Shown: one piece after another, positions 10,568-17,930 of the stretch | How positions within the stretch are numbered: the stretch's first letter is position 1 | Layout: every line of letters starts with the position of its first letter | Source: Lysobacterales bacterium 63-13 | Lineage (GTDB): Bacteria; Pseudomonadota; Gammaproteobacteria; Xanthomonadales; Rhodanobacteraceae | DNA: 34,123 nucleotides | Reading direction: 5' to 3' | Assembly (NCBI GenBank): GCA_001899855.1 | Contig: MKWR01000006.1 | Coordinates: 273,764-307,886, forward strand | Notes under the pieces: generated by a model | What the model saw: only the letters and a program-made list of their open reading frames with translations | The model's database searches: none | Told to the model about the DNA's origin: nothing | Translations under genes and position numbers: made by a program

Positions 10568-11820
10568 CCGCCGTTCCCCCGATTCACTTCGGCCCACAAG
10601 GTCGAACTCATGCCATAGAGGCGAATGAACCCTTCGGCTTCGGCGACGCCCCAATCGGCGGATTGCGCATAGGTTGCGCCCTTGGCGTTGAGGATATGCG
10701 GCGAGGCGATCGCTACCGCATGCACGCTGCCGCCACGCGTTTCCAGCGTGACCTCGCCATTGACGCAGCGCTGGCTTGATTCGAGGAACGCTTCGAGATC
10801 GGCCTTCAATGGATCATGGAAGAATCCTTCGTAGACCAGCTCGACCCATTGCTTCGCCACGGCTGGCTTGAAGCGGTTCTGTGCCTTCGACAAAACGGTT
10901 TCCTCGAGCGCACGGTGCGCCGCGAGCAAGGCGATCAGGCCGGGCGCTTCGTAGATGATGCGGCCCTTGAGACCAATCGTGGTATCGCCGGTGTAGATGC
11001 CGCGACCGACACCGTAGGCGGCAAGGAGCCGATTGAGCCTGGCCAGCAGCACGTGACCGGGCAGGTGTTCGCCATCCAGCGTCACCGCTTCGCCATGCTT
11101 GAAGCCAAGAGTCACGGTCAACGCACTGGTTGGCCATTCGTCGCGCGGTGCACACCAGCCGCGCGCGCCTTCGCCGGGCGCCTCCCAGCGATCGATTTCA
11201 CCGCCCGACATGGTCAGGCCGAGCAGATTCTCGTTGATCGTGTAGGCCTTCTGTTTGGCACGGACAGCGAATCCGCGCTCCTCCAGATAGCGCTGTTCGT
11301 ATGCGCGGACCTCTTTGTGTTCTTTCTGGATCTCGCGAATCGGCGCGATGATCTCGTAGTCGCCCAGCGCTTTCACGGACAAGTCAAAGCGCACCTGGTC
11401 ATTGCCCATGCCGGTGCAGCCATGCGCAATGCATCGCGTGCCGAGCTCCTGTGCACGTTTGAGCGCGGCCTCGACAATCAGGTAGCGATCCGAGACGAGC
11501 AGCGGGTATTGCCCCTGGTAACCCTCACCGGCCTGCACGAATGGCTTGACGAAGCCGCTCCAGATCGCCGGCCCACCATCAACCGTCACATGACTGGCCG
11601 CACCAAGCTCGACGGCACGCGCTTCGATAAACGCGCGTTCCTCGTCATCGACGCCCCCGGTATCGGCAAACACCGTATGCACGGCATAGCCACGATCCTG
11701 CAGCCAGGGAATGCAGAAACTGGTATCGAGTCCACCGGAGAAGGCAAGGACAACGTCTTTGCCTTCTCCGGCGGCGGGATTCGGGATTCGGGTTTCGGGA
11801 TTCGAAGAAGCTAAAGACAT
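10564..11820 (-). CDS. argG: Argininosuccinate synthase with repeat-derived N-terminal extension
   Basis: ATP-dependent ligation of citrulline and aspartate. The PP-loop [10 protein letters not shown] (about residues 26-35), [28 protein letters not shown] and [13 protein letters not shown] are all present in this 418-residue protein. Family members usually reach the PP-loop within about 10 residues of the start; here about 20 residues precede it and read [11 protein letters not shown]. This stretch is encoded by one arm of the genomic dyad repeat (11776-11805), so the repeat has become coding sequence. The ATG is supported by AGGA seven bases upstream. An upstream Met at 11880 is open in frame but has no such site. 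It follows argF' by 78 bp. Confidence 0.95.
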   Translation of the reverse strand: MSLASSNPETRIPNPAAGEGKDVVLAFSGGLDTSFCIPWLQDRGYAVHTVFADTGGVDDEERAFIEARAVELGAASHVTVDGGPAIWSGFVKPFVQAGEGYQGQYPLLVSDRYLIVEAALKRAQELGTRCIAHGCTGMGNDQVRFDLSVKALGDYEIIAPIREIQKEHKEVRAYEQRYLEERGFAVRAKQKAYTINENLLGLTMSGGEIDRWEAPGEGARGWCAPRDEWPTSALTVTLGFKHGEAVTLDGEHLPGHVLLARLNRLLAAYGVGRGIYTGDTTIGLKGRIIYEAPGLIALLAAHRALEETVLSKAQNRFKPAVAKQWVELVYEGFFHDPLKADLEAFLESSQRCVNGEVTLETRGGSVHAVAIASPHILNAKGATYAQSADWGVAEAEGFIRLYGMSSTLWAEVNRGNGG

Positions 11821-11907
11821 GAGGCAATCCTGGTTGTTTTCGACACGAACGAGCGAAGCGATGAATCCGCTGTTGAACAATCCCTAATCTCCAGTCCCCT
11901 ATCCCGA
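11776..11907. repeat. Dyad repeat element, arg-operon copy
   Basis: Two arms of the repeat family also found in the ribosomal superoperon. Read along the arg transcript, the first arm (11907 to 11878) contains the family core CTGGAGATTAGGGATTG. The second arm (11805 to 11776) is three tandem copies of a CGAATCCCG-like unit. The arms are separated by about 70 bp that hold the argG ribosome site and first codons. The first arm contains the argF' stop codon and the second lies inside argG, so the element straddles two coding ends. Confidence 0.8.
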
Positions 11908-12912
11908 CTGCGCTGCAAGCGCGGCCATGATCGCTTTCTGCACATGCAGGCGATTCTCGGCTTCGTCGATGGCAATGCACGAGGCTGAATCCATCACCGC
12001 ATCGGTGGCCTTGACGTTGCGCCGCAGTGGCAGGCAGTGACTGAACAGCCCCTTGTTGGTCAGGGCCATCTTGGCTTCGTCGACAATGAAATGCCGATGC
12101 GCATCGCGCATGGGCTTTTCCTGATCCCAGCGGCCAAAGTACGGCAGCGCGCCCCAGCTCTTGGCGTAGACGACATCGGCGTCGCGATAGGCGCTTTCCA
12201 TGTCGTGACTCACCGTCAGGCTGCCGCCGTTTTCGGCGACGTTGCGGCGGGCGAACCCCATGTAGCGCGGATCGAGCAGGTATTCCTCGTTCGGACACAG
12301 CAAGGTCACGTCCATGCCATAGCGCGTGGCAATCTGCAGGGCGGAATTGGCCACGGCCGTGTTCAGCGGCTTCGGGTGATAGGCCCAGGTCAGCACGTAC
12401 TTTCGCCGCCGCAGGTCGGCACCGAGATGCTGCTGCAAGGCCATGATGTGGGCCAACTCCTGGCAAGGATGGGTGATCGTTTCCATGTTGATGACCGGAA
12501 CCGGCGAATACTTTGCAAACGCCTGGATCACGCGATCTTCGCGATCAACCGACCAGTCCTGGAATTTCGGGAACGCGCGCACGCCGATCAGGTCGACATA
12601 GCGACCGAGCACCCGCGCAACCTCGGCAACATGTTCCTCGGTTTCACCATCCATCACCGTGCCGATCTCGAACTCGATCGGCCAGGCGTCCTTGCCCGGC
12701 GCCAGCACGATGGCCTTGCCGCCGAGTTGATGTGCGCCCAACTCGAAACTCGTGCGCGTGCGCATCGAGGGATTGAAGAACAGCAAGGCAATCGACTTGC
12801 CGTGCAGGTCATTGCCCAGCCTGGATTGCTGGAACTCGCGTGCCTTGTCGAGCAGCGCGTCAAGCTCGCGGCGGCTCCAGTCCTGCGTATTCAAGAAGTG
12901 TCTGCTGTTCAC
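11899..12912 (-). CDS. argF': N-acetylornithine carbamoyltransferase (ArgF')
   Basis: Transfers the carbamoyl group to N-acetylornithine, making acetylcitrulline. The protein is 337 residues and starts at GTG with AGGGGA upstream. Carbamoyl-phosphate site residues SMRTRT are at 49-54, followed by HPCQELAH and HCLPLRRNVKATDA. The Lys in NVKATDA corresponds to the carboxylated Lys of the X. campestris enzyme. Glu92 in DGETEEH is the residue reported to select acetyl- over succinyl-ornithine. The sequence matches my memory of Xanthomonas AOTCase nearly throughout (NTQDWSRRELDALL, WPIEF, AKSWGALPYFG). The open frame extends upstream through tandem repeats, but that part is not conserved. The last codons and stop fall in a dyad repeat. 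Confidence 0.95.
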   Translation of the reverse strand: MNSRHFLNTQDWSRRELDALLDKAREFQQSRLGNDLHGKSIALLFFNPSMRTRTSFELGAHQLGGKAIVLAPGKDAWPIEFEIGTVMDGETEEHVAEVARVLGRYVDLIGVRAFPKFQDWSVDREDRVIQAFAKYSPVPVINMETITHPCQELAHIMALQQHLGADLRRRKYVLTWAYHPKPLNTAVANSALQIATRYGMDVTLLCPNEEYLLDPRYMGFARRNVAENGGSLTVSHDMESAYRDADVVYAKSWGALPYFGRWDQEKPMRDAHRHFIVDEAKMALTNKGLFSHCLPLRRNVKATDAVMDSASCIAIDEAENRLHVQKAIMAALAAQSG

Positions 12913-12981
12913 GGTGTCCCCTGTGGATTTGCCTGCAACCTTTCCTGCGCTCATGCAGCACCATCCATGGCGCGCCTGCGT

Positions 12982-13117
12982 GCTCCTGCATTGCAGGCAT
13001 GCTTGCCATCCATGGCGATCGCCGGCAACCGCTCCTGCGTTGCCGGCATACTTGCCATCCGTGGCAATCGCCGGCAACTGCTCCTGCGTTGCCGGCATAC
13101 TTGCCATCCGTGGCAAT
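12982..13117. repeat. 49-bp tandem repeat in the argF' leader
   Basis: Two full units (12982-13030, 13031-13079) and a partial third (13080-13117), head to tail, with a degenerate remnant just before (about 12935-12981). Units two and three are nearly identical and unit one more diverged. On the transcript strand each unit has two inverted repeats: TGCCACGGATGGCA, and GCCGGCAAC/GTTGCCGGC around the 9-nt loop GCAGGAGCA. A 49-bp period is not a multiple of three and changes frame each unit, so it is not a conserved protein repeat, although several frames stay open. It lies 70 bp upstream of the argF' GTG and would form a run of hairpins in the leader RNA. Confidence 0.88.
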
Positions 13118-13144
13118 AAAAAACCCGGCACGTAGGCCGGGTTT
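13117..13144 (-). terminator. Intrinsic terminator upstream of argF'
   Basis: Perfect 9-bp stem AAACCCGGC/GCCGGGTTT with a 6-nt loop, followed on the minus strand by a run of T residues. It lies 200 bp after the glycine-zipper gene and 205 bp before argF'. It probably ends the glycine-zipper transcript, but it could also act as an attenuator if the arg operon promoter lies above it. Confidence 0.85.
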
Positions 13145-13169
13145 GGGTCGAAAAACATTGCTGCACGAC

Positions 13170-13274
13170 TTACCCGGCCGAATTGAAGTCCATCGGTCGA
13201 CGCGCACGCGAAGTCATGCCAGCCGCCATGCGGGCACTGGTGAGGATTTCGGCGCTGGCGGGGTGCTGGGTCAT
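13170..13274 (-). CDS. Possible short ORF / leader peptide before the terminator
   Basis: Open frame of 34 codons (ATG ... TAA) between the glycine-zipper stop and the terminator; shorter starts at 13229 and 13217 are also in frame. The last part reads [15 protein letters not shown] and contains Arg codons close together, 25 bp before the terminator hairpin. No convincing ribosome site is visible for any of the three Mets and I recognise no protein family. It is listed because it sits where an arginine-responsive leader peptide would, but it may be plain intergenic sequence. Confidence 0.15.
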   Translation of the reverse strand: MTQHPASAEILTSARMAAGMTSRARRPMDFNSAG

Positions 13275-13344
13275 CAGGGCTTCGACGTTACCGGTATTTG
13301 TGCCGCGGCGCAACAAGCCGCGGACAGGTTCCCGGTTTGGACAT

Positions 13345-13899
13345 CTATTCCGCGGGGCTCACGCTGATGCGCACGCGCATGCGTTCGCCGGGATCGTAAT
13401 CGAGCTGCGACATGTAGACATCGCCACGATAGCGATACTGCACGTCGTACCCGACGATGCGTCGTTCGCTGTAGCGTTCGCTGACTGTGTAGCAGCGGGT
13501 CTCGCTGTCGGTGTAATAGCGATCATCGCGGCGGGCCTGGTCGTTGCCGATGGCACCGCCAATCAAGGCACCGGCCACGGTCGCAGCCTTGCGCCCATCA
13601 CCCTTGCCGACCTGATTGCCCAGCGCACCACCGACTATCGCGCCAATGATCGTACCCGCGCCGTTGTTGCCGCGCGTGTCGTAGCGACGATCGACATTGG
13701 CTTCGTGACATTCCTCGCGTGGTCGGCTGTCGACGACCGTGTCATAGACCGGATCCACCCGCAGTACGTCAGCCCAGGCCAGGCGCGTATTGTCGACCGC
13801 GCGGTCGTCCTCATAACCGCGATCCTGCGCGTAGGCAGGCAGGGCCATGCTGGCGAATACCATTGCTGCCGCGGCAGCGTTCAGAAACTTGTTGGCCAT
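13345..13899 (-). CDS. Glycine-zipper 2TM domain protein (17 kDa surface antigen-like)
   Basis: Envelope protein of 184 residues. A clear signal peptide (residues 1-24, ending MALPAYA before QDRG) lacks a lipobox Cys, so it is not a lipoprotein by this start. Residues ~81-119 are a two-helix glycine zipper: [19 protein letters not shown] then [16 protein letters not shown]. Tyr/Arg-rich beta-like segments flank it ([17 protein letters not shown]). The family is associated with the outer membrane in proteobacteria, with poorly defined function. The ATG has GGAG about 11 bases upstream; a start 28 codons earlier lacks signal-peptide logic. It is transcribed divergently from cysS across 234 bp. 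Confidence 0.85.
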   Translation of the reverse strand: MANKFLNAAAAAMVFASMALPAYAQDRGYEDDRAVDNTRLAWADVLRVDPVYDTVVDSRPREECHEANVDRRYDTRGNNGAGTIIGAIVGGALGNQVGKGDGRKAATVAGALIGGAIGNDQARRDDRYYTDSETRCYTVSERYSERRIVGYDVQYRYRGDVYMSQLDYDPGERMRVRISVSPAE

Positions 13900-14091
13900 C
13901 ACACACGCTCCAGATCGGGGTTTGTGATCGTCCGTCGCAGGCCTGCATTGGGCCTTCTTTTCGATTCGCATCAGCTTCGACACGACGCACGGACGCCACG
14001 ATGTGACGAAAATTACAGCACAGGCTTACTGAATGCCGACCTAAGAATTGTGCCGCTGCAGGCGACGGAAAGCCGCACCATCACGGACTGC

Positions 14092-14097
14092 TATCAT
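14092..14097 (+). promoter_or_regulatory. Candidate extended -10 element for cysS
   Basis: TGCTATCAT reads as an extended -10 (TGnTATCAT) 36 bp before the cysS ATG. No good -35 lies 16-18 bp upstream, which an extended -10 can tolerate. The call is by eye; the rest of the 234-bp divergent region shows nothing I can name. Confidence 0.35.
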
Positions 14098-14133
14098 CTG
14101 CGGCCGCTTCCGTCGTTCAGATTCACCGAAACC

Positions 14134-15537
14134 ATGAAACTGCGCCTTTACAACACCTTGAGCCGACGCACCGAGGACTTCGTGCCACTGGATCCAGCGC
14201 GGATCACGATGTATGTGTGCGGCCCCACCGTCTACAACTACATTCATGTCGGCAATGCGCGCCCTGCCGTTGTTTTCGGCCTGCTCGCCCGCTTGTTGCG
14301 GCGCAATTGCGGAACCCTCGTCTACGCTCGCAACATCACCGATGTCGATGACAAGATCAACGCCGCCGCACGCGAGGCCGGCACACCCATCGCCACGATC
14401 ACCGAACGCTACGCGCAGGCCTATCACGATGACCTCGCCCGCCTTGGCGTCGACCCGCCCGATCTGGTGCCGCATGCGACCGCGCACATCGCCGAGATCA
14501 TCGCCATGTGCGAAACGCTGATTGCCAGCGGCCATGCCTATGCGGCCGAGGGCCATGTCCTCTTCAACGTCGACAGCTTTGCCGATTACGGCAAGCTTTC
14601 CGGCCGCTCCACCGAGGACATGATTGCCGGGGCGCGGGTCGAGGTTGCACCGTACAAGAAGAATCCCGCTGATTTCGTCCTGTGGAAGCCGTCCACGGAT
14701 GACCTGCCGGGCTGGGCAAGTCCGTGGGGCCGCGGCCGCCCGGGCTGGCATATCGAATGCTCGGCGATGGCCGCCGCGCACCTTGGCGAAACCATCGACA
14801 TCCACGCCGGCGGCAACGACCTGATGTTTCCGCATCATGAGAACGAAGTCGCGCAAAGCACCTGCGCGCACGACGGCAAGATCTTCGCCCGCTACTGGCT
14901 GCACAACGGCATGCTGACCTTTGGCGGCAGGAAGATGTCGAAATCGCTCGGCAATGTCATGGTCCTGCACGAGTTGCTGGAGAAATATCCAGCCGAAGTG
15001 CTGCGTTTCCTGCTGCTTCGCGCCCACTACCGGCAGCCACTGGACTGGTCGGACAGCACCTTGGCCCAGGCTCGATCGACGCTCGATGGCTGGTACGGCG
15101 TGCTCCGTGATCGCGCCGACGTCGAAGTCGCCGCGGCCGAGGAGACGGTGCCGGAGGCGTTTGAAGCAGCATTGTGCGATGACATCAATACACCCGCGGC
15201 ATTCGCCATACTCGCGGGACTGGCCGACGCTGCGCGCCAGGCCAGCAACGCGGCGGACCGGCATCGCAGCAAGGCCGCCCTGCTCGGTGCCGCGCATCTG
15301 GTCGGCCTGCTGCATGAGGATGCGGAAGCCTGGTTCAAGCAAACCGAATCCGGCGCGGCCATCGACGCGGCCTGGGTGCAGGGATTGCTGGACGCGCGCC
15401 AGGCAGCACGAGCAGCCAGGGATTTTGCCCGCGCCGACCAGATCCGCAAGGAATTGGCGGAGCACAACGTGGCCATCGAAGACAGTGCCGATGGCGTGCG
15501 CTGGAAAGTGGCTTCCACAAGCGAATCCTCAAGTTGA
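14134..15537 (+). CDS. cysS: Cysteinyl-tRNA synthetase
   Basis: Class Ia aminoacyl-tRNA synthetase charging tRNA-Cys, a monomeric cytoplasmic enzyme. The 467-residue length is normal. Zinc ligand Cys29 is in [13 protein letters not shown], the HIGH-type motif is HVGN at 38-41, the second zinc region reads [14 protein letters not shown] and [11 protein letters not shown], and KMSKS is at 267-271. The C-terminal tRNA-binding helices ([14 protein letters not shown]) are intact. The open frame continues about 950 bp upstream through the glycine-zipper gene, but [12 protein letters not shown] is the family N-terminus and sets the start. Confidence 0.97.
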   Translation: MKLRLYNTLSRRTEDFVPLDPARITMYVCGPTVYNYIHVGNARPAVVFGLLARLLRRNCGTLVYARNITDVDDKINAAAREAGTPIATITERYAQAYHDDLARLGVDPPDLVPHATAHIAEIIAMCETLIASGHAYAAEGHVLFNVDSFADYGKLSGRSTEDMIAGARVEVAPYKKNPADFVLWKPSTDDLPGWASPWGRGRPGWHIECSAMAAAHLGETIDIHAGGNDLMFPHHENEVAQSTCAHDGKIFARYWLHNGMLTFGGRKMSKSLGNVMVLHELLEKYPAEVLRFLLLRAHYRQPLDWSDSTLAQARSTLDGWYGVLRDRADVEVAAAEETVPEAFEAALCDDINTPAAFAILAGLADAARQASNAADRHRSKAALLGAAHLVGLLHEDAEAWFKQTESGAAIDAAWVQGLLDARQAARAARDFARADQIRKELAEHNVAIEDSADGVRWKVASTSESSS

Positions 15538-15610
15538 GCGCAGCATGCGCGTCACCAGATCCACTGCGCCTTGACTGGAATCCGCGGCAAATGCCCACAG
15601 GTAGGATGGC

Positions 15611-16066
15611 ATGAACGACAACCGTGACCTGCCTGCGCAAGCGGGATCCGAAACGAGCGCGGAACTCGCCCAGCAGGCAATTGCCGAGGAATTCGGTTTC
15701 TTCAGCGACTGGACCGAGCGCTACCAGTACCTGATCGACCTGGGCCGCAAGCTGCCGGAATTCCCGGACGATGCAAGGAACGATGCCAACAAGGTGCATG
15801 GCTGCCAATCCCAGGTCTGGCTGGTCGCCAGCGGCAACATCGACAAGCTGGTATTCCACGCGATCAGCGATTCGTCCATTGTCTCGGGCCTGATTGCCCT
15901 GCTCCTGCGCGTCTATTCGGGCCGCTCCGCCGAGGAAATCCTGCACACCGAACCGCGCTTCATTGACGCCATCGGCCTGGCCCGGCACCTGTCGCCAACG
16001 CGCTCCAACGGACTTGCGGCCATGCTGGCGACGATCAAGCAGCATGCGGCGAGCGCGACGGCATAG
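15611..16066 (+). CDS. sufE: SufE family cysteine desulfuration protein
   Basis: Sulfur acceptor that takes persulfide from a cysteine desulfurase (SufS-type) during Fe-S cluster assembly. The 151-residue protein has the family core WTERYQYLIDLGRKLPEFP, the active Cys65 in KVHGCQSQVWL, and the SGLIALLLRVYSGRS and RSNGLAAMLATIK helices. No suf cluster accompanies it, so this is a stand-alone copy. The start is supported by AGGA a few bases upstream. It lies 73 bp after cysS on the same strand; whether it shares its promoter is not clear. Confidence 0.93.
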   Translation: MNDNRDLPAQAGSETSAELAQQAIAEEFGFFSDWTERYQYLIDLGRKLPEFPDDARNDANKVHGCQSQVWLVASGNIDKLVFHAISDSSIVSGLIALLLRVYSGRSAEEILHTEPRFIDAIGLARHLSPTRSNGLAAMLATIKQHAASATA

Positions 16067-16174
16067 ATCCGGGCCATCCACACGGCAGCCGGCGTCACTG
16101 AACTGCCATCGCCATGCAACACGGCGTGAACAATCCTGCCCCAGCATGCTGCGCACGGAATGCGGGAGTTCGAC

Positions 16175-17314
16175 ATGCGCATCGCGATCGTCACCGAGAC
16201 ATGGCCACCTGAGGTCAATGGCGTTGCCCTGACCGTGCAGTCGCTGGCGCACGGCTTGCACCGCAATGGCCACGTCGTCGAAGTGATCCGCCCGGGTCAG
16301 TCCAGTGACCGCAGCGAACCCGCAACAGCGGCATTTGCAGAACTCCTGGTCCGCAGCATGGCATTGCCGCGCTATCCCGGCCTGCGTCTTGGCATGCCTT
16401 CGCTTTCACGTCTGCTTCGGCATTGGCGAAGCAAGCGGCCACAGGCCTTGTATGTCGCGACTGAGGGTCCACTCGGCCATGGCGCGCTCACCGCGGCGAA
16501 GCGACTTGGCATTCCCGCCTGCACCGGATTCCATACCCGTTTCGACGACTTCATCGCCGCCTATGGGTTTCCCTGGCTGACGCCGCTGGTATTTGCAGGC
16601 ATGCGCCGCTTCCACAACCGCGCACAGGCAACGCTGGTTCCCACTGGGGAATTGGCGGACTTTCTGCGCCAGCAGGGATTCTCCAACGTCAGCCTGCTTC
16701 GCCGCGCGGTTGACACGGAGCTCTTTCATCCCCGCCAGCGCAGCGAGTCCCTGCGCAAGGATTGGGGCATCGGTGCACGGGACATCGCCGTCATCCACGT
16801 CGGCAGGCTCGCCAGGGAAAAGAATCTCGATCTTGCCGTGCACGCCTTCCGCCAGATCCAGCACGATCACCCAAGCGCGCGCCTCGTCATTGTCGGCGAT
16901 GGTCCGGAACGCGCACGGATTGCACTGGCAAATCCCGACATCGTGTTTGCCGGGATGCGCCATGGCGATGACTTGTCATGCCACTACGCCAGTGGTGACC
17001 TGTTCCTGTTTCCAAGCACAAGCGAAACGTTCGGGAATGTCACCCTCGAGGCGATGGCCTGTGGCTTGCCGGTGATCGCCTTCGACTATGGTGCCGCCCG
17101 CGAGCATATCGTCGATGGCGAATGTGGAATGGGCATTCCAATCGGCGACGAGGCAGCATTCGTCAGCGCGGCCCGACAGCTTGCATCCGCTCCGTCCAAC
17201 CGCGCGCGCATGGGTCGGGCGGCGCGAGCCGCCGTTTCCGGTCTGAGTCCGGATTCCGTGAACCTTCACTTCTCGGAACTGCTGCAGTCCCTGGTCATGG
17301 AGGCCGCCGCATGA
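16175..17314 (+). CDS. GT4 family glycosyltransferase (alpha-mannosyl/glucosyl-transferase type)
   Basis: GT-B fold retaining glycosyltransferase, 379 residues. The N-terminal acceptor domain opens with IAIVTETWPPEVNGVALTV. The C-terminal donor domain has HVGRLAREKNLDLAVHAF, IVGDGPE and the E-x7-E motif in STSETFGNVTLEAMACG. This N-terminal signature is common in enzymes that glycosylate lipids (phosphatidylinositol, diacylglycerol). There are no membrane segments, so it is probably a peripheral membrane enzyme. The ATG after GGGAG is preferred to one five codons upstream. It overlaps the next gene, a PAP2 phosphatase, by ATGA, suggesting a joint role in membrane glycolipid synthesis; donor and acceptor are unproven. 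Confidence 0.88.
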   Translation: MRIAIVTETWPPEVNGVALTVQSLAHGLHRNGHVVEVIRPGQSSDRSEPATAAFAELLVRSMALPRYPGLRLGMPSLSRLLRHWRSKRPQALYVATEGPLGHGALTAAKRLGIPACTGFHTRFDDFIAAYGFPWLTPLVFAGMRRFHNRAQATLVPTGELADFLRQQGFSNVSLLRRAVDTELFHPRQRSESLRKDWGIGARDIAVIHVGRLAREKNLDLAVHAFRQIQHDHPSARLVIVGDGPERARIALANPDIVFAGMRHGDDLSCHYASGDLFLFPSTSETFGNVTLEAMACGLPVIAFDYGAAREHIVDGECGMGIPIGDEAAFVSAARQLASAPSNRARMGRAARAAVSGLSPDSVNLHFSELLQSLVMEAAA

Positions 17315-17850
17315 AACCGACTCCGGCCTGGCGCAACTTCGAATGGCTGAGCGGCGAGTGGCGGCTGTGCCTGGCATGCAACCGCTGGGTTGGCGATCGC
17401 GCCATCGTCAACCTGTTCCGCGTCATCAGCCGGCTTGGCGACGGCGTGGTCTGGTACGCGCTGATGCTTGGCATCGCCCTCTTCGGCGGCGCATCTGGTG
17501 GTCCGGCGGCCCTGCACATGGCGGTGACCGGAGTCATTGCAGCCACCCTGTACCGGCTGCTGAAACGCTGGACGCGCAGGCCACGCCCATTTCGCCGTCA
17601 TGCGCAGATTGTCGCCCATATTGCACCACTGGATGAGTTCAGTTTTCCATCAGGACATACGCTGCATGCGGTCAACTTCAGCCTGGTTGCGTCAGCCTGG
17701 TATCCGCAACTGATCGTCGTGCTGGCTCCCTTGACTGCACTGATCGCACTTTCGCGCGTCGTACTCGGCCTGCACTATCCGAGCGATGTCGTGGTCGCGG
17801 TATTGATCGGCTTCGCCCTGGCCGAGAGTTCCTGCCTGCTGGTGTTCTGA
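17311..17850 (+). CDS. PAP2 family membrane phosphatase
   Basis: Integral membrane phosphatase of 179 residues acting on lipid phosphates such as phosphatidate, undecaprenyl pyrophosphate or similar. The three catalytic motifs are complete: K85-x6-R92-P93 (KRWTRRPRP), PSGH at 113-116, and SR-x5-H-x3-D at 148-159 (SRVVLGLHYPSD). About five hydrophobic segments surround them. The ATG overlaps the glycosyltransferase stop; a much longer open frame upstream is only the glycosyltransferase region read out of frame. Coupling to a GT4 enzyme fits a role in making diacylglycerol for glycolipids, but this is inference. Confidence 0.9.
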   Translation: MKPTPAWRNFEWLSGEWRLCLACNRWVGDRAIVNLFRVISRLGDGVVWYALMLGIALFGGASGGPAALHMAVTGVIAATLYRLLKRWTRRPRPFRRHAQIVAHIAPLDEFSFPSGHTLHAVNFSLVASAWYPQLIVVLAPLTALIALSRVVLGLHYPSDVVVAVLIGFALAESSCLLVF

Positions 17851-17868
17851 CCCGGCAGGCGCAGGCGA

Positions 17869-17920
17869 AAACCCGCTGTCAGCGAAGCGCCAAAACCTGC
17901 ACTTGCACTCCAGCGGGTTT
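17869..17920. terminator. Possible bidirectional terminator between convergent genes
   Basis: Inverted repeat AAACCCGCTG/CAGCGGGTTT separated by 32 nt, in the 80-bp gap between the PAP2 gene and the convergent DAHP synthase gene. The stem is perfect over 10 bp but the loop is long and no clear T run follows on either strand. Confidence 0.35.
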
Positions 17921-17930
17921 CCGGGTGGAT

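Noticed and set aside
12982-13117. CRISPR-like array
   Set aside because: Units are contiguous with no unique spacers and there are no cas genes; this is a simple tandem repeat.
12913-13158. N-terminal extension of ArgF' through the tandem repeats
   Set aside because: The 49-bp period shifts frame, the sequence is not conserved in the family, and a GTG with a good ribosome site starts exactly at the conserved N-terminus.
13183-14133. N-terminal extension of cysS of over 300 residues
   Set aside because: It reads antisense through the glycine-zipper gene; the family N-terminus MKLRLYNTL begins at 14134.
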